This document shows, piece after piece, positions 1 to 6,583 of a stretch of DNA of 16,969 nucleotides. Numbering within the stretch: the first letter of the stretch is position 1; each line of letters starts with the position of its first letter. Position numbers and translations under genes: made by a program. The notes beneath the pieces are model-generated. The model ran no database searches and was not told the DNA's origin. It worked only from the letters and a program-made list of their open reading frames with translations. Source of the stretch: Alphaproteobacteria bacterium (lineage in GTDB: Bacteria; Pseudomonadota; Alphaproteobacteria; UBA8366); the NCBI GenBank assembly GCA_018665505.1, contig JABJCS010000081.1:1-16969 (forward strand). Direction: 5' to 3'.

Positions 1-6
1 CAGTAG

Positions 7-558
7 ATGCCGAGACTACCGTTCCCGTCCGATACGGACGATTTTTCCGACGAGACCCGCGCCGCTGTGCGGCATATCCAGGAGACGCGAGGCAGTATGC
101 CGCCGCCAAGTAGCTACCTTACCTATGCGGGACAAGCCGGAGCGAGGCTCTCGGACCTCGTGGAACATTTGCGCTACCACACGTCGTTGACCCCTGCGGA
201 ATCGGAACTCGCAATTTGTACCGCAGCGCGCGCTGCCAATGCCGACTTCATTTGGGGCGCACATGTCCGATTGGGTTTGCAGGCGGGCACCCGTGAGGAA
301 GCGATCCGTGCAGTCGATACCTATGGGCCATTGGATGGTCTCACGGCCGACGAGGCACTGATCATCCGCTTTGGGCGCGAACTACTGGAAGCGCCAAAAG
401 TGAGTGACGAGACATTCGACGCCGTGCGGGCACGCTACGGTGAAAACGGCGTCTTAGAGCTGACAGCCGTCATGAGCGTCTACATGATGAATGCCAGCAT
501 CTTGCGCGTGATGGATCATCAACCCGCGGCAGACGCGCGGCATCTCACACCGCGGTAG
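7..558 (+). CDS. Carboxymuconolactone decarboxylase (CMD) family protein, Cys-free
   Basis: A 183-residue all-helical CMD/AhpD-fold protein. The core lies around residues 60-100, where a TPAESELAI stretch leads into ANADFIWGAHVRLG; the family helix and the His are present. The two cysteines of the AhpD peroxidase CxxC site are absent (Ala and Ile at the equivalent positions), so peroxidase activity is unlikely; a lyase or decarboxylase-type role on a small organic acid is possible but not shown. The start is fixed by an in-frame TAG immediately upstream (bases 4-6), so the ORF cannot extend left; too little upstream sequence is present to judge a ribosome site. It converges on the alpha/beta hydrolase gene with only 8 bases between the two stops. 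The substrate is unknown. Confidence 0.85.
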   Translation: MPRLPFPSDTDDFSDETRAAVRHIQETRGSMPPPSSYLTYAGQAGARLSDLVEHLRYHTSLTPAESELAICTAARAANADFIWGAHVRLGLQAGTREEAIRAVDTYGPLDGLTADEALIIRFGRELLEAPKVSDETFDAVRARYGENGVLELTAVMSVYMMNASILRVMDHQPAADARHLTPR

Positions 559-566
559 GTCTTGGA

Positions 567-1310
567 TCAGGGCGCATTCGCTTTCAGGAACATGCGCACA
601 TGTCTCACCGCCAGCGGAATCCGCTCCTTGTCTTCCTTCCAGGGATAAATGCTGACTTGGGAATTCGGCGCAAGTAGCGCCGATTCCATCGCTACCGCGT
701 AGGGATGTGCGGGAATGTCGTCTGGCAGAACGAGGACCGGCGTCTCGCAACCGCGCACGAAATCGCGCGTCACGGTAAAAACAAAATCGGCATTATCGCG
801 GTACATTTTATTGAGGAAAGCTTCGACCGTCTCCATGGTGATGTCCGGGCGCTCCGCGAGGAGCTTCGGGGCCCATCCCTCAATATTGTTCTGGTAGAAC
901 AAGTCGGGCATCTCCGGACGGATGCCGCTCGGGTGGACCATAACGGCGGCGGCGATACGGCCTGGTGCGCGGCGCAATAGGTTCCAGGAAAACGGGCCAC
1001 CGATGCAGAATCCCATAACCATGAACTTGTCGACACCGAGATGTTCCAACAGGCCGAGTTGGTCGTCGGCGAACGAGTCCCACGGTTGGTCGACCTCGAG
1101 CGGGCCGGAAGATGCGCCGCCATTGGCGTTTCGCAGATCCATTGTGATGCAGCGATACTCGCCCGCAAATTCCTCCATCGGATTGAAGGCATGGCTTGCG
1201 AGGCCCGCCATGGTCGCGTTCAAACCGCCGCCAGGGATGATCAATAACGGAAAGCCGGACCCGGCTTCCTCGTAGCTAATGCGAACCGGCCCATTCTCAT
1301 AAATCGGCAT
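567..1310 (-). CDS. Alpha/beta hydrolase with Cys nucleophile
   Basis: A 247-residue alpha/beta-hydrolase-fold protein. An oxyanion-type LIIPGGG loop lies near residues 23-29, and the nucleophile elbow G-F-C-I-G-G at 100-105 carries Cys102 where most family members have Ser. A Cys nucleophile is typical of dienelactone hydrolases but unusual in this lipase-like architecture. Candidate acid residues are Asp197/198 in the LPDD stretch, and candidate histidines are His202 and His237. The start is supported by GGGAGAG about 6 bases upstream of ATG. It is the second gene of a minus-strand operon, 12 bases after the amidohydrolase stop, so the two probably act in one route, for instance successive hydrolysis steps on a lactone or ester. 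No signal peptide is seen, so it is expected to be cytoplasmic. The substrate cannot be assigned. Confidence 0.88.
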   Translation of the reverse strand: MPIYENGPVRISYEEAGSGFPLLIIPGGGLNATMAGLASHAFNPMEEFAGEYRCITMDLRNANGGASSGPLEVDQPWDSFADDQLGLLEHLGVDKFMVMGFCIGGPFSWNLLRRAPGRIAAAVMVHPSGIRPEMPDLFYQNNIEGWAPKLLAERPDITMETVEAFLNKMYRDNADFVFTVTRDFVRGCETPVLVLPDDIPAHPYAVAMESALLAPNSQVSIYPWKEDKERIPLAVRHVRMFLKANAP

Positions 1311-1322
1311 ATCGTCTCTCCC

Positions 1323-2168
1323 TTATTGATTTGGTCTCGGCGACCAATCGTATATGCGTTGCAAGGAACCGCCCATCAATGTCTCGCGCTCGTCCGGCGA
1401 CAGACGGTCCGTCATCCGGAAGGGCTCGACACCTTGGGCGTAATTTATGATTTCCATCGCACGGGTCCAATCGGTCCCCCACATACAACGGTCCAGCCCG
1501 AAAGCGTCGAACACCCGGGCCAATGGGTCCCAAAGGTCGTCATAGGGGAACGGCGCATGCGACAGCGTACAGGCCACGGTCACTTTCACGGCAACATTAT
1601 CGTATTGCGCCAAGTTTAGAAGTTTGGGGAGTTCGGCGAATGGGTTTTGCGGGACCGGTGGGTGATGCGGTTGTTCCAACCCCAAATGATCGACGACCAA
1701 TTGCGTCTCCGCATTGCGGGCCGCGAGTTGGCCGACCTGCGCCAACCGTCCCTTGCAGGAAAGATTGACCGGTAATCCGTGGCGGGCGGCGGCACTCAGA
1801 ACATTGGCGATGCCGGGATCGTTGCCGTCGGTGGAGGCGGTTTGGCTGAGCATGATGCGAATAGCGACCGTTCCAGGGTGCTCGGCCCAATCCGCGATGG
1901 TTTCGGCCACGCCGGAAGCGCTCGGGTCGACGGGTTTGACCAAACAGAAGCGGCCGGGATGCGCCGCTTGGACGGAGAGCGCGTAACTCTCGTCATAGCG
2001 ATAGAGCGTCCAGGGCGAGACCAAGATAGCCCCATCGACGCCGACCGCATCGATCGCGGCGACCATATCGTCGCCGGTGACTTCCGGTGGTCCCGCCAGT
2101 GTCGCGGCCCAGGGCCGCGCCGCGTGATCCCGCTCATAGGCGTGGACCTGTGCATCGATCGTCGGCAT
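1323..2168 (-). CDS. Amidohydrolase family protein (Amidohydro_2 / ACMSD-PDC hydrolase-like)
   Basis: A 281-residue TIM-barrel metal-dependent hydrolase of the Amidohydro_2 type, the group containing 2-pyrone-4,6-dicarboxylate hydrolase, fuconolactonase and ACMSD. Visible motifs are the N-terminal D-A-Q-V-H (Asp5, His9), V-D-H-L-G (His161) and the C-terminal W-G-T-D-W (Asp233). The first His of the usual HxH metal site is Gln7, which may lower metal affinity. Family knowledge suggests hydrolysis of a lactone or decarboxylation of a small cyclic acid. I chose the ATG at 2168 because GGGGG lies 6 bases before it; an ATG two codons earlier (2174) directly abuts that ribosome site. It leads the operon with the downstream alpha/beta hydrolase and diverges from the EthD-like gene. 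Confidence 0.88.
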   Translation of the reverse strand: MPTIDAQVHAYERDHAARPWAATLAGPPEVTGDDMVAAIDAVGVDGAILVSPWTLYRYDESYALSVQAAHPGRFCLVKPVDPSASGVAETIADWAEHPGTVAIRIMLSQTASTDGNDPGIANVLSAAARHGLPVNLSCKGRLAQVGQLAARNAETQLVVDHLGLEQPHHPPVPQNPFAELPKLLNLAQYDNVAVKVTVACTLSHAPFPYDDLWDPLARVFDAFGLDRCMWGTDWTRAMEIINYAQGVEPFRMTDRLSPDERETLMGGSLQRIYDWSPRPNQ

Positions 2169-2174
2169 CGACAT

Positions 2175-2271
2175 CCCCCATGCATGGCGCGCTATTTCAA
2201 TCCTATATCAATCATAGGGCCGAGCCGGGAGAATCCGACACCAACCGGTAACGGCCGACAGGGGGATAGTT
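2175..2271. promoter_or_regulatory. Divergent promoter region with small inverted repeat
   Basis: A short gap between two divergent genes must hold both promoters. It contains CCTAT (2202-2206) and ATAGG (2214-2218) as an inverted repeat in a locally AT-rich stretch, a possible operator. No convincing -35/-10 pair was identified by eye. Confidence 0.35.
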
Positions 2272-2892
2272 ATGATCGTGAATATGGAAACCCGGTTGGC
2301 GATGCGGATCGGTACCTTCGTGCCGGCGGCACATGCGCTCGACTTCCGTTATCCGGTACTCGATGGTGGTGTCACGCCGACTGTGCAGGCTTTCGTAGGT
2401 GGTGGCACCGATCGCGAAACCCGCGCCGCCTCCCTGGATCACCCGAGGCGTGGCGTAATCCTGATCGAGGGACCTTATGCGGATATGTCCGTGCTACCAC
2501 ACGACCTGTGGGCCTCCTGTCCAGCACCACCCGCCCACGAATGGGTGCTGGAACAAATTCGCCCGGGCGGCGAAGCATCGCCAGACGCCGCCGGCGGGCT
2601 CTGTATTTCCGCGATGGAAGTTGACCCCGCCATCGAAGATGAATTTAACGAGTGGTATAACGAGGAGCATATGCCGCTGATGGACGCGGTACCAGGCATG
2701 TTAGCCGCGCGGCGCTTTCGCGCGACTGGCGGCTTGCCCCGATACGTCGCCGTCTATCACCTGGAATCCGCTGCCGTCTATCTGGAACGGAGTTGGGCGG
2801 AGGCCAATCAGACCCCTTGGATTCGCCGTATCCATCGCCACCGGTTGCGCACCTTGCACATGATCTTGGATCGGGTCGAGCTAGCCGGATAA
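2272..2892 (+). CDS. Dimeric alpha-beta barrel (EthD-like) domain protein
   Basis: A 206-residue protein whose C-terminal half (about residues 110-200) resembles the small EthD/DUF4286-type ferredoxin-like barrel. It has the EFNEWYNEEHMPL signature (E, F, W, Y, H), followed by a PGMLAARRF strand, a RYVAVYHLES strand and a TPW segment. Such domains occur as isomerase, dehydratase or quinone-monooxygenase-like folds, often of unknown role in catabolic clusters. The N-terminal half is not clearly similar but may be a second, diverged barrel, since single-domain members are roughly 100 residues. The start has an AGGGGGA ribosome site 5 bases upstream. It diverges from the amidohydrolase operon and overlaps the end of the convergent permease gene by 12 bases. 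Confidence 0.75.
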   Translation: MIVNMETRLAMRIGTFVPAAHALDFRYPVLDGGVTPTVQAFVGGGTDRETRAASLDHPRRGVILIEGPYADMSVLPHDLWASCPAPPAHEWVLEQIRPGGEASPDAAGGLCISAMEVDPAIEDEFNEWYNEEHMPLMDAVPGMLAARRFRATGGLPRYVAVYHLESAAVYLERSWAEANQTPWIRRIHRHRLRTLHMILDRVELAG

Positions 2893-3630
2893 GGCGAAGC
2901 CGAGCCCGTCGACAACGATCAGCTTCAGCGCCAATCCGACGAGCACGATACGAAAGCCCAACATAAAATACCGCTCGTCCATCTTGGCAAGAACAGCCCG
3001 GCCAACACGGGTGCCGATTATTGCGGCCGGGACCATGAATAATATTGTCGGGCCGAATTCGATAAAGCTGAAACCGATCAAGCTAAACCCGGCAATCTTC
3101 AGCAAGTTGCCGAGAAATCCGAAGAAACCGAGCGTTCCGACCATCGCCTCTTTCGAGAGATCCTTGCGGATGATCAGAACACCGAGGATCGGCGCGATCA
3201 CACCCACCACCATATTCAAAGCGCCGGTGACGAGGCCGATAGGAAAGAACGCCCACAGCGGCACATCGCTTTCACGCCACTTCCCGATCTGACGCGCCGC
3301 CAGAGAAATGAGTACGAAACAACCGATCAGAATTTGGATAGCTTCGGTCGGAAGTCCCTGAAACAATTCCAATCCCAGCCACACACCCAAAGGCATGAAC
3401 GCCGCAAACCGGAATATAACGGGCCAAGCCATATGCTTCCACAAAAGCCAGACCCGCGTCGTGTTCGATGCCAGTTGCACGACCCCATGAACCGGGATGG
3501 CCGCCGCCGGTGACATCACCTGCAGCATGATCGCGATCAGCGCGGTCCCGCCACCGGCGCCGACGACCGCCGTTAATGCCGACGTGCAGAAGGCCGCAGT
3601 AAAGAGCAGGAGTATTTCCAACGGTGCCAT
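2881..3630 (-). CDS. TauE/SafE family permease (sulfite exporter-like)
   Basis: A 249-residue integral membrane protein with about eight hydrophobic helices. The N-terminal LLFTAAFCTSALTAVVGAGGG repeat-type motif and the second-half GLVTGALNMVVGVIAPILG motif match the two internally related halves of the TauE/SafE family. Members export sulfite, sulfoacetate or related C2-C3 sulfonate products, or other organic anions; the exact substrate here is unknown. The length is typical. GGAAAGA lies upstream of the start. It follows the LysR gene on the same strand after 33 bases, so the regulator and permease may be cotranscribed. Its 3' end overlaps the convergent EthD-like gene by 12 bases. Confidence 0.9.
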   Translation of the reverse strand: MAPLEILLLFTAAFCTSALTAVVGAGGGTALIAIMLQVMSPAAAIPVHGVVQLASNTTRVWLLWKHMAWPVIFRFAAFMPLGVWLGLELFQGLPTEAIQILIGCFVLISLAARQIGKWRESDVPLWAFFPIGLVTGALNMVVGVIAPILGVLIIRKDLSKEAMVGTLGFFGFLGNLLKIAGFSLIGFSFIEFGPTILFMVPAAIIGTRVGRAVLAKMDERYFMLGFRIVLVGLALKLIVVDGLGFALSG

Positions 3631-3663
3631 GGACGCTGTCTTTCCAATAATTCTGATTGATCT

Positions 3664-4587
3664 TTAGGTCGATCGCGGTGGTCCACCGAGCGCTATATCG
3701 TCCTGCGACAAAGCGTCGGCTAGGAAATCAAATACGAGGCGAATGCGACGACTTGTATGAAGTTCACGATGCGTGGTGAGCCAAATCGGGATCGGCAAAG
3801 GATCCAATTCAGGAAAGAGCCTTTCGACTTCAGGTGTCATCGTGGCGAGCTCCTCGATCATGACGCCGATCCCGAGACCTTGCTTGACCAATTCCCAGCT
3901 GACGACACCGCTATTGGCCGCAAGCTTGAAGTTATCCTTTGTGACCGAAAGACCGAGTGCGATCAAATGTTGTAGGAACAGATCAGTGCGTTCGAACCCA
4001 ATGAAGACAGCACCCGTTAGTTCTTTAATGGAGGCAGGATGCCCATAGCGTTCCAGATACGCGGGCGTGGCATAGAAATTTGCCGATGTTTCGCGGACTA
4101 ATTCGGCAATGAGATCCGAATCCTGCGAGGGCGCGTGGCGGATCGCAATGTCGGCCTCGCGGCGCTTCAGGTCGCTGTTCGCATTCGAAGCGACGATCTC
4201 CACTTCTATCGCTGGCGCCAATTCGCGAAGCTGTTTCAATATTCCCGGCAGAAAATATGTCGACATCACATCGGTTGCGGTAATGCATACCTGACCTTCA
4301 ATCGTCTGTGATTGTCCCGATGCCGCAACCGAAACGCGGCTCGCGGCCTCGCCCATGGCCCGCACATGATCGAGTAATTCAAGACCTGACTGCGTCAGCA
4401 CCAGGGACCGACCAACCCGTTCGAAGAGGGTGACGTTAAGCTCTTCCTCCAACGCCGCGACCTGACGCCCGACCGTCGGTTGCGTCAGACCCAGGGCGCG
4501 GGCCGCCGCTGAGAGAGACCCCTCCTCTGCCGTTACTAGGAAGGCTCGAGTTTGGTTCCAATCAAACGATACATTTCGCCAATTCAT
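3664..4587 (-). CDS. LysR-type transcriptional regulator
   Basis: A 307-residue LysR-type regulator. The winged helix-turn-helix spans about residues 5-65 (FLVTAEEGSLSAAARALGLT, then QPTVGRQVAALEEELNVTLF), and the rest is a LysR substrate-binding domain with ITATDVMS and VSWELVKQGLGIGVM segments. The N-terminal HTH matches the subgroup beginning with a WNQTRAFL stretch. A longer in-frame ORF reaches 4719, but its extra 44 codons lie in AT-rich promoter sequence and run through the divergent methyltransferase start, so I set the start at 4587. It diverges from the methyltransferase across a 115-bp gap with a palindrome, the normal layout for autoregulation and control of the divergent gene. 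The downstream permease is a second likely target. Confidence 0.93.
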   Translation of the reverse strand: MNWRNVSFDWNQTRAFLVTAEEGSLSAAARALGLTQPTVGRQVAALEEELNVTLFERVGRSLVLTQSGLELLDHVRAMGEAASRVSVAASGQSQTIEGQVCITATDVMSTYFLPGILKQLRELAPAIEVEIVASNANSDLKRREADIAIRHAPSQDSDLIAELVRETSANFYATPAYLERYGHPASIKELTGAVFIGFERTDLFLQHLIALGLSVTKDNFKLAANSGVVSWELVKQGLGIGVMIEELATMTPEVERLFPELDPLPIPIWLTTHRELHTSRRIRLVFDFLADALSQDDIALGGPPRST

Positions 4588-4702
4588 GCATATTTGTATA
4601 TACAAACAACGAATTTTGCCAATTGATCTCCAATTTACGTATGTATATGTAGCCGCACATCGGCATCGAATGGATGGCGACGTCACATATCCGGAGAGAA
4701 GC
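4588..4702. promoter_or_regulatory. LysR/methyltransferase divergent control region
   Basis: This AT-rich gap contrasts with the GC-rich coding DNA on both sides. The perfect palindrome TTTGTATATACAAA (4593-4606) begins 6 bases upstream of the LysR start codon, and a second AT-rich block with TACGTATGTATATGT lies near 4636-4650. The methyltransferase ribosome site GGAGAG ends 4 bases before its ATG. LysR regulators typically bind dyads of T-N11-A type in such gaps; assignment of this palindrome to the adjacent regulator is inference. Confidence 0.55.
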
Positions 4703-5326
4703 ATGAAACAATCGAGCAAGATTTGGGATCGATTTGCGAAGGGCTACGCGAAACGTCCCATCTCCGACCAAGCGTCCTATGAGCGGAAGCTGCAGGTCAC
4801 ACAAGGCTACCTGCGCTCGGATATGGAACTCTTGGAGTTCGGATGCGGCACCGGTTCGACCGCACTGATCCATGCGCCACATGTGAAGCATATTCTCGGC
4901 ATCGATTTCTCAGCCAAGATGATCGAATTTGCGCAGGCAAAAGTGGATGCGGCCAGCGTGAAAAACGTGACCGTCAAACAATCCTCTATCGAAGAATTGG
5001 ATCAACCGGAACAGTCCGTCGATGCGGTTCTGGGAATGAGCATCCTTCACCTCCTAGAGGAAAAGGAAGACGCTCTCAACAAGGTCTACCGATTGCTAAA
5101 GCCGGGTGGGGTTTTTATCACGAGCACCGTCTGCATCGGCGATACGATGAAGTTCTTCAAGTTCATCTTACCAATCGGGTATTTCCTCCGCTTGATACCC
5201 TTGGTCAAGGTCTTCACCGCCAAAGAGCTCGAAGAAAGCCTGACCCAGGCCGGATTCGCCATCAATCACAAATGGCGACCGGGAAAAGGGAAAGCCATAT
5301 TCATCGTCGCCAAGAAACCAGCATAG
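4703..5326 (+). CDS. Class I SAM-dependent methyltransferase
   Basis: A 207-residue Rossmann-fold methyltransferase. Motif I is L-E-F-G-C-G-T-G (residues 44-51), the acidic residue after the second strand is Asp68 in GIDFS, motif IV is DAVLGMSILHLL and the post-motif is LLKPGGVFI. The family transfers a methyl group from S-adenosylmethionine to a small molecule; the acceptor cannot be read from sequence. The region near residues 150-175 is hydrophobic (FKFILPIGYFLRLIPLV) and may line a pocket for a hydrophobic acceptor or membrane contact. The start at 4703 is chosen for the GGAGAG site; the ORF is open further upstream, but that part is promoter. It diverges from the LysR gene, suggesting LysR control, and ends 4 bases before the stop of the convergent small gene. 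Confidence 0.9.
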   Translation: MKQSSKIWDRFAKGYAKRPISDQASYERKLQVTQGYLRSDMELLEFGCGTGSTALIHAPHVKHILGIDFSAKMIEFAQAKVDAASVKNVTVKQSSIEELDQPEQSVDAVLGMSILHLLEEKEDALNKVYRLLKPGGVFITSTVCIGDTMKFFKFILPIGYFLRLIPLVKVFTAKELEESLTQAGFAINHKWRPGKGKAIFIVAKKPA

Positions 5327-5330
5327 AAAG

Positions 5331-5606
5331 CTAACCGGTCGTCCGTCCGCTCTCTTCTATTTCCGCCGCCGCGATGGCCTTGGCGAGAGCCGCGTGCAAT
5401 TCCTTCGCGGATTCCAAAGACATTTCGACCGCGGCTCTAGCACCCGGGCCACGCGCATGATTGACGAAATCAATCGTAATGGCGTCTTCCAACATGGCGT
5501 AGTGCGGGTGGTCGTAGGAGACGACGGAATTGGTCAGTGGAAACCATCCGTCATTTCCGCGACCGGCCCCTTCGGCTTTGACGATCTCGACGATTGACGT
5601 GCACAT
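5331..5606 (-). CDS. Small DUF6295-like protein
   Basis: A 91-residue protein beginning MCTSIVEIV, with a GWFPLTNSVVSYDHPHYAMLEDAITIDFVNHARGPGARAAVE core (acidic residues, two His and the ARGPGAR stretch). I recognise this as resembling the DUF6295 family, short proteins of unknown function; the identification is from memory. The C-terminal third (about residues 62-85) is a charged Ala-rich helix. It is the second gene of an operon: its ATG lies 6 bases after the dienelactone-hydrolase-family stop, and the ribosome site (AGGAACGG) overlaps that stop codon, so translation is probably coupled. This placement suggests a role next to the hydrolase. There is no signal peptide and no transmembrane segment. 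Confidence 0.75.
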   Translation of the reverse strand: MCTSIVEIVKAEGAGRGNDGWFPLTNSVVSYDHPHYAMLEDAITIDFVNHARGPGARAAVEMSLESAKELHAALAKAIAAAEIEESGRTTG

Positions 5607-5612
5607 CCGTTC

Positions 5613-6359
5613 CTACCCGGCCAAATGCTTCTGGAAGAATGCGAAGACTTTCTCCCAACCGTCCATCGCCTGTTCGATACAGTACATTGGCCGATGGTAA
5701 TAAAAGAACCCATGCCCCGCGCCGTCATAACGGTGGAATTCGTAATCCTTACCGTGCTTTTTCAGCTCAGCTTCATGCAGGTCCACTTGTTCCGGGCTGG
5801 GTGCACGGTCTTCATTGCCGAACAGGCCCAACACCGGGCACGAAAGATCCTTGGTAAAATCGATCGGCGGCACCGGTTGCTTCTCCGGCCTATCGTCCTC
5901 GGCCTGCACCACGCGTCCGCCCCACAGATCGACGACGGCGTCAATGCTGCTGGTATGGCACGCATAAAGAAAAGCCTGACGCCCGCCAGAGCAACTGCCG
6001 ATCACGCCAACCTTGCCGTTGGTGTAAGGTTGGGCGCGCAACCACTGCACGGCTCCTTCGGTATCACCAATCACCTGATCGTCCGGGACACCGCCTTCGG
6101 CACGGGCCTTGGCGGCTACATCCTCGGCATTGCCCTCACCGACCCGGTGATAAAGGTTGTGGCTGATGGCGGCATAGCCATGATGAGCGAAGCGTCGCGT
6201 CGCCTCACGGTACCACTCGCTCCAGCCCGGCAAATGATGGATGAGCACAACGCCGGGAAACGGGCCGGGCCCAGTCGGGCGCGCCGCATAAGCCGAGACC
6301 ATTTCGTTGTTATGGCCGTTGATCGATAGAGTCTCCGCAATCATACCTTCGTAAGCCAT
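5613..6359 (-). CDS. Dienelactone hydrolase family protein
   Basis: A 248-residue alpha/beta hydrolase of the dienelactone hydrolase family. The catalytic triad is readable as Cys123 in G-S-C-S-G-G, Asp184 in GNEDR and His216 in GAGHGFF, with length and spacing typical of the family. In aromatic catabolism the family opens dienelactone to maleylacetate, but many members act on other esters or lactones; the substrate here is unknown. I start at 6359 (MAYEGMIAETL) because AAGGGG sits 6 bases upstream; in-frame ATGs at 6365 and 6383 would add 2 or 8 codons. It is the first gene of an operon with the small DUF6295-like gene and diverges from the SulP permease. Confidence 0.9.
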   Translation of the reverse strand: MAYEGMIAETLSINGHNNEMVSAYAARPTGPGPFPGVVLIHHLPGWSEWYREATRRFAHHGYAAISHNLYHRVGEGNAEDVAAKARAEGGVPDDQVIGDTEGAVQWLRAQPYTNGKVGVIGSCSGGRQAFLYACHTSSIDAVVDLWGGRVVQAEDDRPEKQPVPPIDFTKDLSCPVLGLFGNEDRAPSPEQVDLHEAELKKHGKDYEFHRYDGAGHGFFYYHRPMYCIEQAMDGWEKVFAFFQKHLAG

Positions 6360-6583
6360 CTCCATCCCCTTTTCCGAATGCAAATTCCAAGCGCTTCCGT
6401 CATGTGAGCCACACGGCTCGGCGCAAGCGTCACACTAATGAATTGCGATTAGTGGATTTGGGATCAAGGGTGAGCAAGCGCGGTCGGTCGCCGGAATTTC
6501 TCCCATCACGTAAGGTTTCGGAAACATTTAACAATTATGCTGCGACGCAACATAATTACCGTGCATTGCAATACAATTCCTAT
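6360..6583. promoter_or_regulatory. Divergent control region between hydrolase and SulP genes
   Basis: This 224-bp gap holds the promoters of the two divergent operons. An open frame in phase with the SulP gene extends through it (from 6404), but the translated part is basic and low in membrane character, unlike SulP N-termini, and contains the strong palindrome at 6533-6557, so I treat it as noncoding. No other gene was seen. Confidence 0.5.
6533..6557. promoter_or_regulatory. Near-perfect 25-bp palindrome, operator candidate
   Basis: The outer arms AATTATG (6533-6539) and CATAATT (6551-6557) are perfectly complementary. The inner arms TGCG (6541-6544) and CGCA (6546-6549) also pair, around a central A at 6545. 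Only one base pair (C6540/A6550) breaks the symmetry. It lies 27 bases upstream of the chosen SulP start, where a repressor or activator site is expected. Confidence 0.6.

Noticed and set aside
7..558. AhpD-type alkylhydroperoxidase assignment
   Set aside because: Both catalytic cysteines of the CxxC site are missing.
1779..2624. 281-residue plus-strand ORF
   Set aside because: It lies antisense to the amidohydrolase and runs through the divergent promoter into the EthD-like gene in another frame; composition is Arg/Gly-rich with no family motif.
4588..4719. 44-codon N-terminal extension of the LysR gene
   Set aside because: LysR proteins start just before the helix-turn-helix; the extension is AT-rich promoter DNA that overlaps the methyltransferase start.
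6404..6583. 60-codon N-terminal extension of the SulP gene
   Set aside because: It includes the strong palindrome, lacks a ribosome site and does not resemble SulP N-termini.
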